Shown: positions 1 through 6,584, numbered from the stretch's first letter. The stretch is DNA of 8,477 bases from Actinotalea sp. (GCA_014360395.1 JACIXM010000124.1:1-8477); one strand, 5' to 3'. Notes: generated by a model not told the origin, from the letters alone. Translations and numbers: made by a program.

Positions 1-6
1 ATCTAC

Positions 7-63
7 GGCGTCCCTCGACGCCCGGCGCGTGACCTCCGGGCCGGCGCCGGCCCGGAGGTCACG
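7..63 (-). terminator. Tandem hairpins downstream of the purine permease gene
   Basis: Two inverted repeats follow the permease stop codon. The larger, at 28-63, is a perfect 36-base palindrome with arms reading CGTGACCTCCGGGCCGGC against its exact complement, centred between 45 and 46; its RNA would fold into a very stable GC-rich stem. The second, at 7-22, has 6-bp arms (GGCGTC / GACGCC) and a CCTC loop. There is no T tract, which is common for terminators in high-GC actinobacteria. The position, 29 bases after the stop, suggests a terminator for the permease transcript. Because the stem is symmetric it could also stop transcription arriving from the left of the window. Termination is inferred from structure and position only. 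Confidence 0.7.
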
Positions 64-91
64 GGAGGGGGCTCGCAACCCCGCGTCGGGC

Positions 92-1588
92 TCAGCCCAG
101 GAGGCCGCTCGCCTGCAGGGCGCTCTCGATCTGGTCGATCGCGAAGTACACGATGAACAGCGCCGCCGAGATGTACATCAGCGGGTGCACCTGACGCGCC
201 TTGCCCACGGCCAGCTTGAGCACGACGTACGAGACGAAGCCCGCCCCGATGCCGACGGCGATGGAGAAGCTGAACGGCATGAGGATGATCGTGAGGAATG
301 CCGGGATGGCGATCTCGTAGTTGCGCCAGTCGATGCCGGTGACCTGCATGAGCATGAGGAACCCGACGATGACCAGGGCGGGCGTCGCGGCCTCGTAGGG
401 GACCATGTTGACCAGCGGCGCGAAGAACGTCGCGAGCAGGAACAGCAGCCCGGTCACGACCGAGGCCAGGCCGGTCCGTGCCCCGTCCCCGACGCCGGCA
501 GCGGACTCGATGTAGCTGGTGTTGCTGGACACGGACCCCATGCCGCCGGCGATGGCACCGACGGAGTCGACCACCAGGATCTGGCGGGTGTTCGGCGGGT
601 TGCCGTCCTTGTCGAGCAGGTCCGCCTCGGCGCCGATGGCGACCATCGTGCCCATCGTGTCGAAGAAGTCGGCGATCATCAGCGTGAACACCAGCAGGAC
701 CACCGCGACGATGCCGATCTTGCCGATCGAGCCGAGCAGCGAGAACTGGCCCAGCAGGCTGAAGTCGGGCTGGGAGACGACGTCGCCGGCGGAGGCCGGC
801 AGCGCCGGCTGGACGAGGCTCCAGCCGCCGGGGTTGTCCGCCGAGCGCTGGCCGACGTTCCCGATCGCCTCGATGACCACCGCCAGGACGGTCGCCGCGA
901 CGACGCCGATGAGGATCGCGCCCTTGACCTGGCGCACCATGAGGACCGCGATGAGCAGCAGGCCCAGGAGGAACACGACGACGGGCCAGCCCGCGAGCGA
1001 GCCGCCCTCACCGAGCTCGAGCGGCGTCGCCAGGCTCGGCGGGATCCGCACCAGGCCTGCGTTGAAGACACCGATGAGCGCGATGAAGAGCCCGATCCCG
1101 ACGCTGATGGCGAGCTTGAGCTCCACCGGCACGGCGCGGAACACGGCCTCGCGGAACCCGGTCAGGACGAGGACCAGGATGATGATGCCCTCGAGGACGA
1201 CGAGGCCCATCGCGTCGGCCCAGGTCATCTCCGGCAGCACCGCGACGGAGAAGGCGACGAAGGCGTTGAGGCCCAGGCCGGCCGCGAGCGCCAGGGGGAA
1301 GCGCGCCACGACCCCCATGAGGATGGACAGCACGCCGGCGACCAGCGCGGTCGCCGCGGCCACGAGCGGGAAGTTCGGCTCGGCGCCGCCGCCGAGGAAG
1401 GTCCCGGTCCCGTCCGGGACCCCGCCGATGATGAACGGGTTGAGCACGATGATGTAGCTCATCGCGAAGAAGGTCACGAGCCCGCCGCGCAGCTCGCGCG
1501 GGAAGGTGGACCCTCGCTCGGTGATCTTGAAGTACCGGTCGACGGAGCCGAGCAGCCCCGGTCGAGGTGTGGTCGCGGTCTGCGTCAT
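92..1588 (-). CDS. NCS2 family permease, AzgA-type (hypoxanthine/guanine/adenine uptake)
   Basis: A 498-residue inner-membrane protein of the nucleobase:cation symporter-2 family, AzgA/PbuG-like subfamily, which takes up purine bases with protons. The N-terminus carries the subfamily pattern ERGSTFPREL (about 24-33), then SYIIVLNPFII in the first helix and GLGLNAFVAF further on. FFDTMGT lies at about 308-314 and the substrate-site stretch GSVSSNTSYIESAAG begins at about 351 (Y359, E361). The hydrophobic profile fits the family's 14 membrane spans, and the length is typical. The reading frame stays open far upstream, but homology begins just after ATG at 1588, and the upstream part is shadow of the divergent gene, so I chose this start. 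Shine-Dalgarno pairing is weak. The gene stands alone and is divergent from the DUF2530 gene. Which purine is transported cannot be read from the sequence. I see no purine riboswitch in the short leader. Confidence 0.93.
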   Translation of the reverse strand: MTQTATTPRPGLLGSVDRYFKITERGSTFPRELRGGLVTFFAMSYIIVLNPFIIGGVPDGTGTFLGGGAEPNFPLVAAATALVAGVLSILMGVVARFPLALAAGLGLNAFVAFSVAVLPEMTWADAMGLVVLEGIIILVLVLTGFREAVFRAVPVELKLAISVGIGLFIALIGVFNAGLVRIPPSLATPLELGEGGSLAGWPVVVFLLGLLLIAVLMVRQVKGAILIGVVAATVLAVVIEAIGNVGQRSADNPGGWSLVQPALPASAGDVVSQPDFSLLGQFSLLGSIGKIGIVAVVLLVFTLMIADFFDTMGTMVAIGAEADLLDKDGNPPNTRQILVVDSVGAIAGGMGSVSSNTSYIESAAGVGDGARTGLASVVTGLLFLLATFFAPLVNMVPYEAATPALVIVGFLMLMQVTGIDWRNYEIAIPAFLTIILMPFSFSIAVGIGAGFVSYVVLKLAVGKARQVHPLMYISAALFIVYFAIDQIESALQASGLLG

Positions 1589-1705
1589 GGCGCTGAGGGT
1601 CCCAGATATCCGGTTGTCGGTGCGCGACCTTCCGGAGTCCAGGCACCGGCCGACCCGAGCGGCCGCTGACGTGCCGACCGCACCGGCACCCCCGCGTCCG
1701 GCGAC

Positions 1706-1711
1706 TACGCT
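1706..1711 (+). promoter_or_regulatory. Candidate -10 element for a leaderless DUF2530 transcript
   Basis: TACGCT lies 6 bases before the GTG start at 1718. In actinobacteria a -10 hexamer at this distance places the transcription start on the start codon itself, giving a leaderless mRNA. No Shine-Dalgarno sequence is visible, and no good -35 box is seen at the usual spacing. The call rests on the hexamer and its spacing. Confidence 0.55.
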
Positions 1712-1717
1712 CGGACC

Positions 1718-1951
1718 GTGACCGACCGGCGCCCCCGACTGCTCGAGCCGAGCCGCCTGGAGCCGGTGCGCCTGGACCTGCGCAAGGTCTTCCTCGTCGG
1801 CATCGCGGCCTGGGTCGTCGCCCTCGTCGTCACCGGCGTCCTCGCGGCGACCGGCCAGGTCAGCGCGCGGATCCCGTGGATCTGCGCGGCCGGGATCGCC
1901 CTGGGTGGGCTGGCGCTGGTCTGGGAGCGGCGCAACCGCGACCGCACCTGA
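1718..1951 (+). CDS. DUF2530-type small membrane protein
   Basis: A 77-residue protein resembling the actinobacterial DUF2530 family; function unknown. A basic, proline-containing N-terminus (about 1-24, with LEPVRLDLRKVFLVG leading into the membrane) is followed by two hydrophobic helices, about 25-45 (VGIAAWVVALVVTGVLAAT) and 51-67 (IPWICAAGIALGGLALVW). It ends in a charged tail, ERRNRDRT. This is a two-span inner-membrane protein with short ends. GTG at 1718 is chosen because a -10-like element sits 6 bases before it and the protein begins like its relatives. The gene is divergent from the purine permease and convergent with the ATPase gene, whose stop lies 7 bases beyond its own. The family assignment is from memory of the sequence pattern. 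Confidence 0.8.
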   Translation: MTDRRPRLLEPSRLEPVRLDLRKVFLVGIAAWVVALVVTGVLAATGQVSARIPWICAAGIALGGLALVWERRNRDRT

Positions 1952-1958
1952 TCGCCTC

Positions 1959-4900
1959 TCACCGACCCGGCAGGTCCTCCGCCGCCGTCCCCAGCAGCAC
2001 GTCGGCGACCGCGTCCGGATCAGCCAGGAGCCGCGCGAGGCGGTCCCGGTGGCCCCGGCCGACCACCTCCGCGAGCGCGTCGGCCAGGCCCGCCGGCGTC
2101 GCGTGCACCACCGGTCCTGCCGCTCCCGCCTCGACCCACCAGGCGACCGGCGCACCGCCGACCCGCAGGCTCTCGTGCCGCACCCACGTCGTCGGCGCCT
2201 GCGGGTGCACCGCCCGGACCGCGTCGGGCACGGGCTGGACCGCGCCGTCGTCGTCGACCCGCAGGTCGACCCGGTCCGCGGCCACGTCGACGTCGAGCGC
2301 GTCCGCGAGCGCGGGCACGGCGTCCGACGGCACGACGACGGCGGGCCGTGCACCGGGGTGCTGCGCCTGCATCAGCGTCACCACGACGGCGTCCTGCGCC
2401 GGCACCGTGCGCACGGTCGTGCCCGCGACCAGCGCGGGCAGCCGGTCGACGTCGAGCAGCAGGTCCGGGTCCCCGACGGCCAGCGCGGCCAGCGCCCGCC
2501 ACACCGCGACGGCGACGGCCAGGTCGATCTCGCCGTCCAGCGGCAGCGCCCCGAGCACGTCGGCCCACCCCTCGGCGTCGAGGTCCGCCGCGGACCGCAC
2601 CGCGCCCAGGGCGGCGAGCACCTCGGGGTCCAGGCCGACGACGGCGTGCGGCGGCCCGGGCAGGAGGGCGTCCAGGGGGCCGGCGCCCCCGGCGGCGGCG
2701 AAGGGCCGGCCCAGGCCCAGACCCGAGCGGGTGCGCAGCCACCACGCGGTGTAGGTGGCGCACAGCGCGCCGTCGGCGTCGCGCACCGGGTCCAGGAGCG
2801 CAGCCCGCCCGGCCCGGGCGAGCGCGCGGAGCACCTCCGGCCAGGCCTGCGGGACGACGGCGTCCAGGTCGGCCACCGCGCGCTGCGAGCCCGCCGCGGG
2901 GCGCACCTCGTCCAGGTAGTCCTCCCAGCCGTCGAGCCCGTCGACGACCAGCGCCGCGTCGTCGGGCGCCGCCCCGGCGCCGCCCTCGTACGCCTCGGCG
3001 GGGACGTCGACGACGGTCAGGCCGGTCCGCACCCCGACCAGCGGCAGGACGCGGGACCACCGCCGGACCACGTCCGCCGCGACGGCGGGCAGGACGCCGG
3101 GGTCGAACCAGCGCGCCGCGTCGGTGCCGGGCAGGACGAGCCCCCGGGCGGGCGCCGGCTCGCCGTCGTCGGCGGTCAGGAGCAGCTCGCCCCACCACGG
3201 CTCGGGGCGCAGCCCGCCGCTGCCGGCGACCGCACCCTCCGCCGCCGGGCCGTCCGACCACGCGCCCTCCGGCACCGCACCGTCCGGCACCGCACCGTCC
3301 GTGACCCCGCCGCCCGTCAGCGCGCCGTCGAGGAGGGCGAGGAGGACGTCGGCGGTGACCTCCTCGTCGTCGGCGGTGAGGACGTGGCCGCGCAGCACGG
3401 GATGGCGCAGCAGGTCCGTCGACGTCAGCCGCTCCGCCCCCAGTCGCTCGTGCAGCGGGTGCGCGGCGGCGGGGTGGACGACCCGCAGGCCCCAGCCGGC
3501 GAGGTGACCGAGCAGGTCGTCGTCCAGCGGGCCGTCGAGCACGGTGAGGCCGCGCGCGCCGCGGACGTACCGGCCGTCGGCCAGCGGCACGAGCAGCGTC
3601 GCCAGCGCCTCGAGCACGGCAGGGCCCGCGCCGGCGGCCGCCTGCAGGAGCGCGCGGTGCTCGGTCGGGTCCAGCGGGGGCAGCGCCTCGACGACGTCGG
3701 CCGCGTCGAGCTCCTCCACCGCGAGCGCGCGCAGGGCGGCGCGGTGCCGCGGCGGCGCCGCGACGAGCCGGGGGACGCGGCGGGCGAGCACGGTCAGCAG
3801 GGCGATGTCGTCGCCGGCGGGGCCGGTCAGCACCGCGGCGTCGCGGGGGGCGATCGCCGGACCGCCGTCGGCGGGCACGAGCACCGGCGTCCTCCGGGCC
3901 CCTGCGAGGGCCGCCTCCCGCACGGCGGCGTCAAGCGCCCCGGCCGGCAGCCCGCCCGGGACGAGGTCCAGCGGCGCCGGGGCGTCGTCCGCACGGTGGC
4001 ACGCCACGAGCAGGTCCGCCCACGCCCTGCCTGCCTCGACGACGACGGCGTCCGTGACCCCGCCGGGGGCGACGTGCCGCCGGGACGGGTCGAGCGGGAG
4101 GTCGGCCAGCAGCAGCGCAGGGACGGTGCACGGCTCGTCCGTGGGTGTCGGGGCGTGCACGACCGCCGGCCACGACGGCGCACCGGCGCCGGCGCGGGGC
4201 ACCGCCCACGTCACGGACCGGGTGTCCCGGGCGCGTTCCTCCACGGGCCGCTCGGCCAGCAGGGCGGGGTCGAGCACACCGGTCCGGGTCACGACGAGCC
4301 ACCGCGCGCCGACGTCGGCCAGCGCGCGTCCGGCGCCGTCGGGGGCCTGGATCCGCACCTCGCCCAGCGCTGGAAGGGCGAGCAGGAGCGGGTCGCCGAC
4401 GGCGTCCAGCTGCGTGCGGACCGCGGCCACCGCGGCGGCGTCCCGCAGCACGAGGACGACGACGGTCGCCCACCCGTCGACCGGCCGGCCCTCCGCGTCG
4501 AGCAGGCCCGCGGCGGCGGTGGGTCGGTGGGCGGGGTCCGACCCGGGCTCGTCGGCGGGCAGGGATCCGGACGCGGCGGCAGCCCGCGGCTCGAGCACGT
4601 CGGTGGGCAGCGGCCCGGGCCAGGGCAGGCGCAGCGCCGGCAGCTCGCCCTGGCGCCGCGCCCCCTCGGCGGTCAGCTCGGGCCGGCCGGCGACCGCGGC
4701 GCGCGTCCGCGCGAGGGAGAAGTGCACGGCCCCGGCGTGGGTGTGCAGGGCGACGTCGTCGGCGACGGACCGGACCGCCGCGAAGCCGACGCCGAACCGG
4801 CCGACCGGTGCCTGGCCGGCGGCGGGCCCCGAGGACGCAGGGGCGGGCGCGTCGTCGCGCTTGGCGGAGGCACGCAGGGAGGCGAGGGAGGCCACCCCCG

Positions 4901-5168
4901 CGGCGTCCAGGGGCGCACCGGTGTTCGCGGCGATCAGCAGCCCGCCGTCGCCCCGGTCGACGAGGCGCAGCAGGAGCCGGCCGGGCGCACCGGAGCGCGC
5001 GGCGGCGTCGGCCGCGTTCTGGGCCAGCTCGACGACGACCCGGTCGCGGTAGCCGCCGCGCGCGTGGTCCTCCTCGGCGTTCGCGTCCTCCCGCAGCCGT
5101 GCGGGCTGCGCGGACCAGGCGGTGAGGACCGCCTCACGCAGGCGGTCGGTGCCGAAGGGGTCGGTCAC
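1959..5168 (-). CDS. Sacsin/HSP90-like GHKL ATPase-domain protein, 1069 residues
   Basis: A large, probably cytosolic protein with an N-terminal ATPase domain of the GHKL fold (HSP90, gyrase, histidine kinase, MutL), closest in style to sacsin-N-terminal-like proteins of actinobacteria. Visible ATP-site motifs are VVVELAQNAADAA (N box, about 44-56, with E47 and N51), a weak adenine-contact region GLLIAANTGAPL (about 76-87), where asparagine (N82) replaces the aspartate usual in HSP90, and PVGRFGVGFAAVR (glycine-rich lid, about 121-133). Residues after about 200 match nothing I recognise; they are alanine/leucine-rich and include a 5-residue repeat at about 620-649. It lacks the middle and C-terminal domains of HtpG, so it is not HtpG. 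The GTG start overlaps the DUF3027 stop (GTGA). GAGGA abuts the start with no spacer, so translation probably depends on coupling. Substrates and role are unknown; a chaperone-like function is inference from the domain. I see no terminator after the gene. Confidence 0.85.
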   Translation of the reverse strand: MTDPFGTDRLREAVLTAWSAQPARLREDANAEEDHARGGYRDRVVVELAQNAADAAARSGAPGRLLLRLVDRGDGGLLIAANTGAPLDAAGVASLASLRASAKRDDAPAPASSGPAAGQAPVGRFGVGFAAVRSVADDVALHTHAGAVHFSLARTRAAVAGRPELTAEGARRQGELPALRLPWPGPLPTDVLEPRAAAASGSLPADEPGSDPAHRPTAAAGLLDAEGRPVDGWATVVVLVLRDAAAVAAVRTQLDAVGDPLLLALPALGEVRIQAPDGAGRALADVGARWLVVTRTGVLDPALLAERPVEERARDTRSVTWAVPRAGAGAPSWPAVVHAPTPTDEPCTVPALLLADLPLDPSRRHVAPGGVTDAVVVEAGRAWADLLVACHRADDAPAPLDLVPGGLPAGALDAAVREAALAGARRTPVLVPADGGPAIAPRDAAVLTGPAGDDIALLTVLARRVPRLVAAPPRHRAALRALAVEELDAADVVEALPPLDPTEHRALLQAAAGAGPAVLEALATLLVPLADGRYVRGARGLTVLDGPLDDDLLGHLAGWGLRVVHPAAAHPLHERLGAERLTSTDLLRHPVLRGHVLTADDEEVTADVLLALLDGALTGGGVTDGAVPDGAVPEGAWSDGPAAEGAVAGSGGLRPEPWWGELLLTADDGEPAPARGLVLPGTDAARWFDPGVLPAVAADVVRRWSRVLPLVGVRTGLTVVDVPAEAYEGGAGAAPDDAALVVDGLDGWEDYLDEVRPAAGSQRAVADLDAVVPQAWPEVLRALARAGRAALLDPVRDADGALCATYTAWWLRTRSGLGLGRPFAAAGGAGPLDALLPGPPHAVVGLDPEVLAALGAVRSAADLDAEGWADVLGALPLDGEIDLAVAVAVWRALAALAVGDPDLLLDVDRLPALVAGTTVRTVPAQDAVVVTLMQAQHPGARPAVVVPSDAVPALADALDVDVAADRVDLRVDDDGAVQPVPDAVRAVHPQAPTTWVRHESLRVGGAPVAWWVEAGAAGPVVHATPAGLADALAEVVGRGHRDRLARLLADPDAVADVLLGTAAEDLPGR
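3226..3300 (-). repeat. In-frame 15-bp tandem repeat inside the ATPase gene
   Basis: Five 15-base units run head to tail. The units at 3271-3285 and 3286-3300 are identical (GGCACCGCACCGTCC on the plus strand). The units starting at 3226, 3241 and 3256 are diverged but keep the CC-TCC ending. Read on the coding strand they give a glycine-led 5-residue period: GAVPD, GAVPE, GAWSD, GPAAE, GAVAG, preceded by a related GGVTD. This looks like a flexible, acidic spacer between domains. Because each unit is 15 bases, gain or loss of a unit keeps the frame. Confidence 0.8.
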
Positions 5169-6064
5169 TCCTCGCCGGGGACCGGCTGCTCCTCCGGCTC
5201 GTCGGCCGGCGCGGCCTCCTCGGCGGGCTGAGCCTGCGCGGACTCCGGCTCGCGCGCGGGGTCCGGCTCCTGGGTGGGCTCCGGCTCCTGGGTGGGCTCG
5301 GGCTGGGTCGCGGGTTCCTGCGCGAGCTCGACGAGCTCGAGGGGCTCGGCGTCGGACGGCGGGTCGGGCCACTCGCTGCGAGCGGGCGGGACGTCGGTCT
5401 CGGAGTGCGCGCCGCACCCGTGGTCCATGCTGACGACCTTGCCGTCGTCGGGCGACCACTCGTTGGCGCAGACGCCGAACTCCGTGCGCAGGGACCCGGC
5501 CATGAGCACGAGGAACGCACAGGTGGAGCACGGGGCGCTGGCGGCGATCGCCTGCGGCGCGGTCGGCCCGTGCGAGCCGGCGTACCAGCGCTCGGCGGCC
5601 TGCGACCGGCCCGTGCGCGACAGCACCCGCGCCCGGCCCAGGCCCAGCTCGAAGATCGCCATCTCGTCGGCGTCGGCGTCCCCGACGGCCTCGTAGCCCT
5701 GGTCGAGCCGCTCGTCGTCGGTCAGGTACGGCAGCACGTCGCCCGCGCCGACGTCGCCCGGGCGCAGCCGGTCGGCCCACGGCACCCAGGTCGGCGCGAG
5801 CACGGCGTCGGCGCCGGGCAGCAGGTGCACCTCGCAGACGCTGGGCGTCCGGCCGCGCGGCACGCGGGCCACGGTGACGGTCCACTCCCAGCCGCGCTGG
5901 CCGAGCGCCGTCGTCGCGAAGCGGTGGGAGGCGAGCCGCTCGCCCTCGACGACGAGACCGAGGTGCTCGCCGACGAGGTCGGGCGACCCCGCCTCCTCGA
6001 CGGCCGCGGCGCGGGCGAGGTCGACTGCGGAGGCGAGGACGGCGTCCTTCGTGGCGGCGGGCAT
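5165..6064 (-). CDS. DUF3027 family protein with a probable zinc site
   Basis: A 299-residue soluble protein that I recognise as DUF3027, an actinobacterial family of unknown function. The conserved body (about 1-225) includes HRFATTALGQRGWEWTVTVAR (about 47-67), PTWVPWADRLRPGD (about 91-104) and a metal-ligand-like cluster: C179-x2-C182, C199 in GVCANEWSPDDG, then H215-x-C217-x2-H220 in MDHGCGAHSE. That spacing suggests bound zinc; this is inference. The last 75 residues are low-complexity, rich in Glu and Pro, and contain a duplicated EPTQEP. They are probably disordered. ATG at 6064 overlaps the cold-shock gene stop as TGATG, with GAGG 4 bases upstream as ribosome site. Its own stop overlaps the start of the ATPase gene as GTGA. 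The protein probably works with those two partners. Confidence 0.88.
   Translation of the reverse strand: MPAATKDAVLASAVDLARAAAVEEAGSPDLVGEHLGLVVEGERLASHRFATTALGQRGWEWTVTVARVPRGRTPSVCEVHLLPGADAVLAPTWVPWADRLRPGDVGAGDVLPYLTDDERLDQGYEAVGDADADEMAIFELGLGRARVLSRTGRSQAAERWYAGSHGPTAPQAIAASAPCSTCAFLVLMAGSLRTEFGVCANEWSPDDGKVVSMDHGCGAHSETDVPPARSEWPDPPSDAEPLELVELAQEPATQPEPTQEPEPTQEPDPAREPESAQAQPAEEAAPADEPEEQPVPGEE
5262..5299 (-). repeat. Duplicated 18-bp unit in the DUF3027 tail
   Basis: TCCGGCTCCTGGGTGGGC occurs exactly twice, at 5262-5279 and 5280-5297 (plus-strand reading), and the next two bases continue the unit. On the coding strand it encodes two EPTQEP units within the Glu/Pro-rich C-terminal tail. 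It is an in-frame expansion, so copy-number change would alter tail length without breaking the protein. Confidence 0.75.
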
Positions 6065-6447
6065 CAGGCCTCGAGGCCGTCCGCGACGGCGCGCAGCAGG
6101 GCGGCGTACTTGGTCGCGGCGGCCTTCTCGGGGTACCGGCCACGACGCAGGTCACCGCCGACCTTGTCGAGCACCTTGATGAGGTCCTCGACGATGACGG
6201 CCATGTCGTCGGCGGGCTTGCGGTGCGCCTTCGCGACCGAGGGCACGGGGTCCAGCACCTTCACGGAGAGCGCCTGCGGCCCCCGGCGCCCGTCGGCGAC
6301 ACCGAAGTCCACGCGCGTGCCCGGCTTCGGCGCGCTGACGCCGGCGGGCAGCGCCGAGGCGTGCAGGAACACCTCGTCGCCCTCGTCGCTGGCGATGAAA
6401 CCGAAGCCGCGGTCGGCGTCGAACCACTTGACCTTGCCGGTGGGCAC
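6064..6447 (-). CDS. Cold-shock domain protein with actinobacterial C-terminal extension
   Basis: A 127-residue protein that binds single-stranded RNA or DNA. Residues 1-66 form a cold-shock (OB-fold) domain: GKVKWFDADRGFGFI (4-18) contains the RNP1 motif with its stacking aromatics (W8, F15, F17), and VFLHAS (26-31) is RNP2. Residues from about 67 form a second part not found in classic 67-residue CspA proteins. It is predicted helical (MAVIVEDLIKVLDKVGGDL and an Ala/Leu-rich end), as in a two-part form common in actinobacteria. The start is GTG, with AGAGG positioned about 5 bases upstream. This is the first gene of a three-gene operon; its stop shares a base with the ATG of the DUF3027 gene (TGATG). 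A constitutive RNA-chaperone role is as likely as cold induction; the sequence does not decide. The name csp would be generic, so I give no symbol. Confidence 0.93.
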   Translation of the reverse strand: MPTGKVKWFDADRGFGFIASDEGDEVFLHASALPAGVSAPKPGTRVDFGVADGRRGPQALSVKVLDPVPSVAKAHRKPADDMAVIVEDLIKVLDKVGGDLRRGRYPEKAAATKYAALLRAVADGLEA

Positions 6448-6451
6448 TGGG

Positions 6452-6457
6452 ACCTCT
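6452..6457 (-). promoter_or_regulatory. Ribosome binding site of the cold-shock gene
   Basis: AGAGGT on the minus strand lies 4 bases before the GTG at 6447. It supports GTG as the start codon, in agreement with the conserved protein beginning GKVKWF. Confidence 0.65.
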
Positions 6458-6483
6458 GTCGTGTCGGAGGAAGGGACCTGCTC

Positions 6484-6489
6484 AGGCTA
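6484..6489 (-). promoter_or_regulatory. Candidate -10 element of the cold-shock operon
   Basis: TAGCCT on the minus strand would start transcription near 6477 and give a leader of about 30 bases that includes the AGAGG site. No convincing -35 box is seen at 16-18 bases upstream; the region there is the foot of a GC-rich hairpin (6510-6527). The long leader typical of enterobacterial cold-shock genes is absent if this promoter is the one used. Confidence 0.4.
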
Positions 6490-6509
6490 CCCGTCGGGCG
6501 CTCGGGGGG

Positions 6510-6567
6510 CCGCCGGTTTCCCGGCGGACGCACAGGGGCGGGCCGGCGTGCGCCGACCCGCCCCTGT
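6510..6567 (-). terminator. Two hairpins between the membrane protein gene and the cold-shock operon
   Basis: On the minus strand, 18 bases after the membrane protein stop, comes an inverted repeat at 6532-6567 with 11-bp perfect arms (ACAGGGGCGGG / CCCGCCCCTGT). One mismatch (6543/6556) follows, and then an inner 4-5 bp stem. A second hairpin at 6510-6527 has 7-bp arms (CCGCCGG / CCGGCGG) and, on the minus strand, a GAAA loop of the stable GNRA type. Together they form a strong GC-type terminator without a T tract for the upstream gene and insulate the cold-shock operon. Termination is inferred from structure. Confidence 0.7.
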
Positions 6568-6584
6568 CCGGGGTCAGGCGGTCG

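Noticed and set aside
29..1669. Long open frame on the plus strand opposite the permease gene
   Set aside because: The translation is rich in Arg, Asp, Glu and His in the way antisense frames of GC-rich genes are. It matches no family, and the opposite strand encodes a clear permease.
1589..1717. Purine riboswitch or clear promoter upstream of the permease
   Set aside because: No purine-riboswitch core could be seen in these 129 bases. GATATC at 1605-1610 could be a -10 but has no -35 partner and would leave a leader of only about 10 bases, so it is too weak to list.
1589..2353. Upstream extension of the permease frame to 2353
   Set aside because: The extra residues are Arg-rich shadow of the DUF2530 gene and the ATPase gene end. 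Permease similarity starts at ATG 1588.
1959..5168. Identification of the large ATPase as HtpG (bacterial HSP90)
   Set aside because: Only the ATP-binding fold is shared. The HtpG middle-domain and C-terminal patterns are missing and the protein is much longer than HtpG.
1905..5231. 1108-residue open frame on the plus strand opposite the ATPase gene
   Set aside because: This is a shadow frame caused by high third-position GC; it is low in complexity (Arg/Gly/Ala/Val), while the minus strand carries GHKL motifs and a coupled start.
5169..6155. Upstream extension of the ATPase frame to 6155
   Set aside because: It overlaps the real DUF3027 gene in another frame and reads as Arg/Ala-rich noise. 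GTG at 5168 gives the normal start of the family and a GTGA overlap.
1959..6447. Reading the GHKL-ATPase operon as an antiphage defence island
   Set aside because: There is no nuclease, protease, toxin or transposase nearby, base composition matches the neighbours, and all genes are of widespread actinobacterial chromosomal types.
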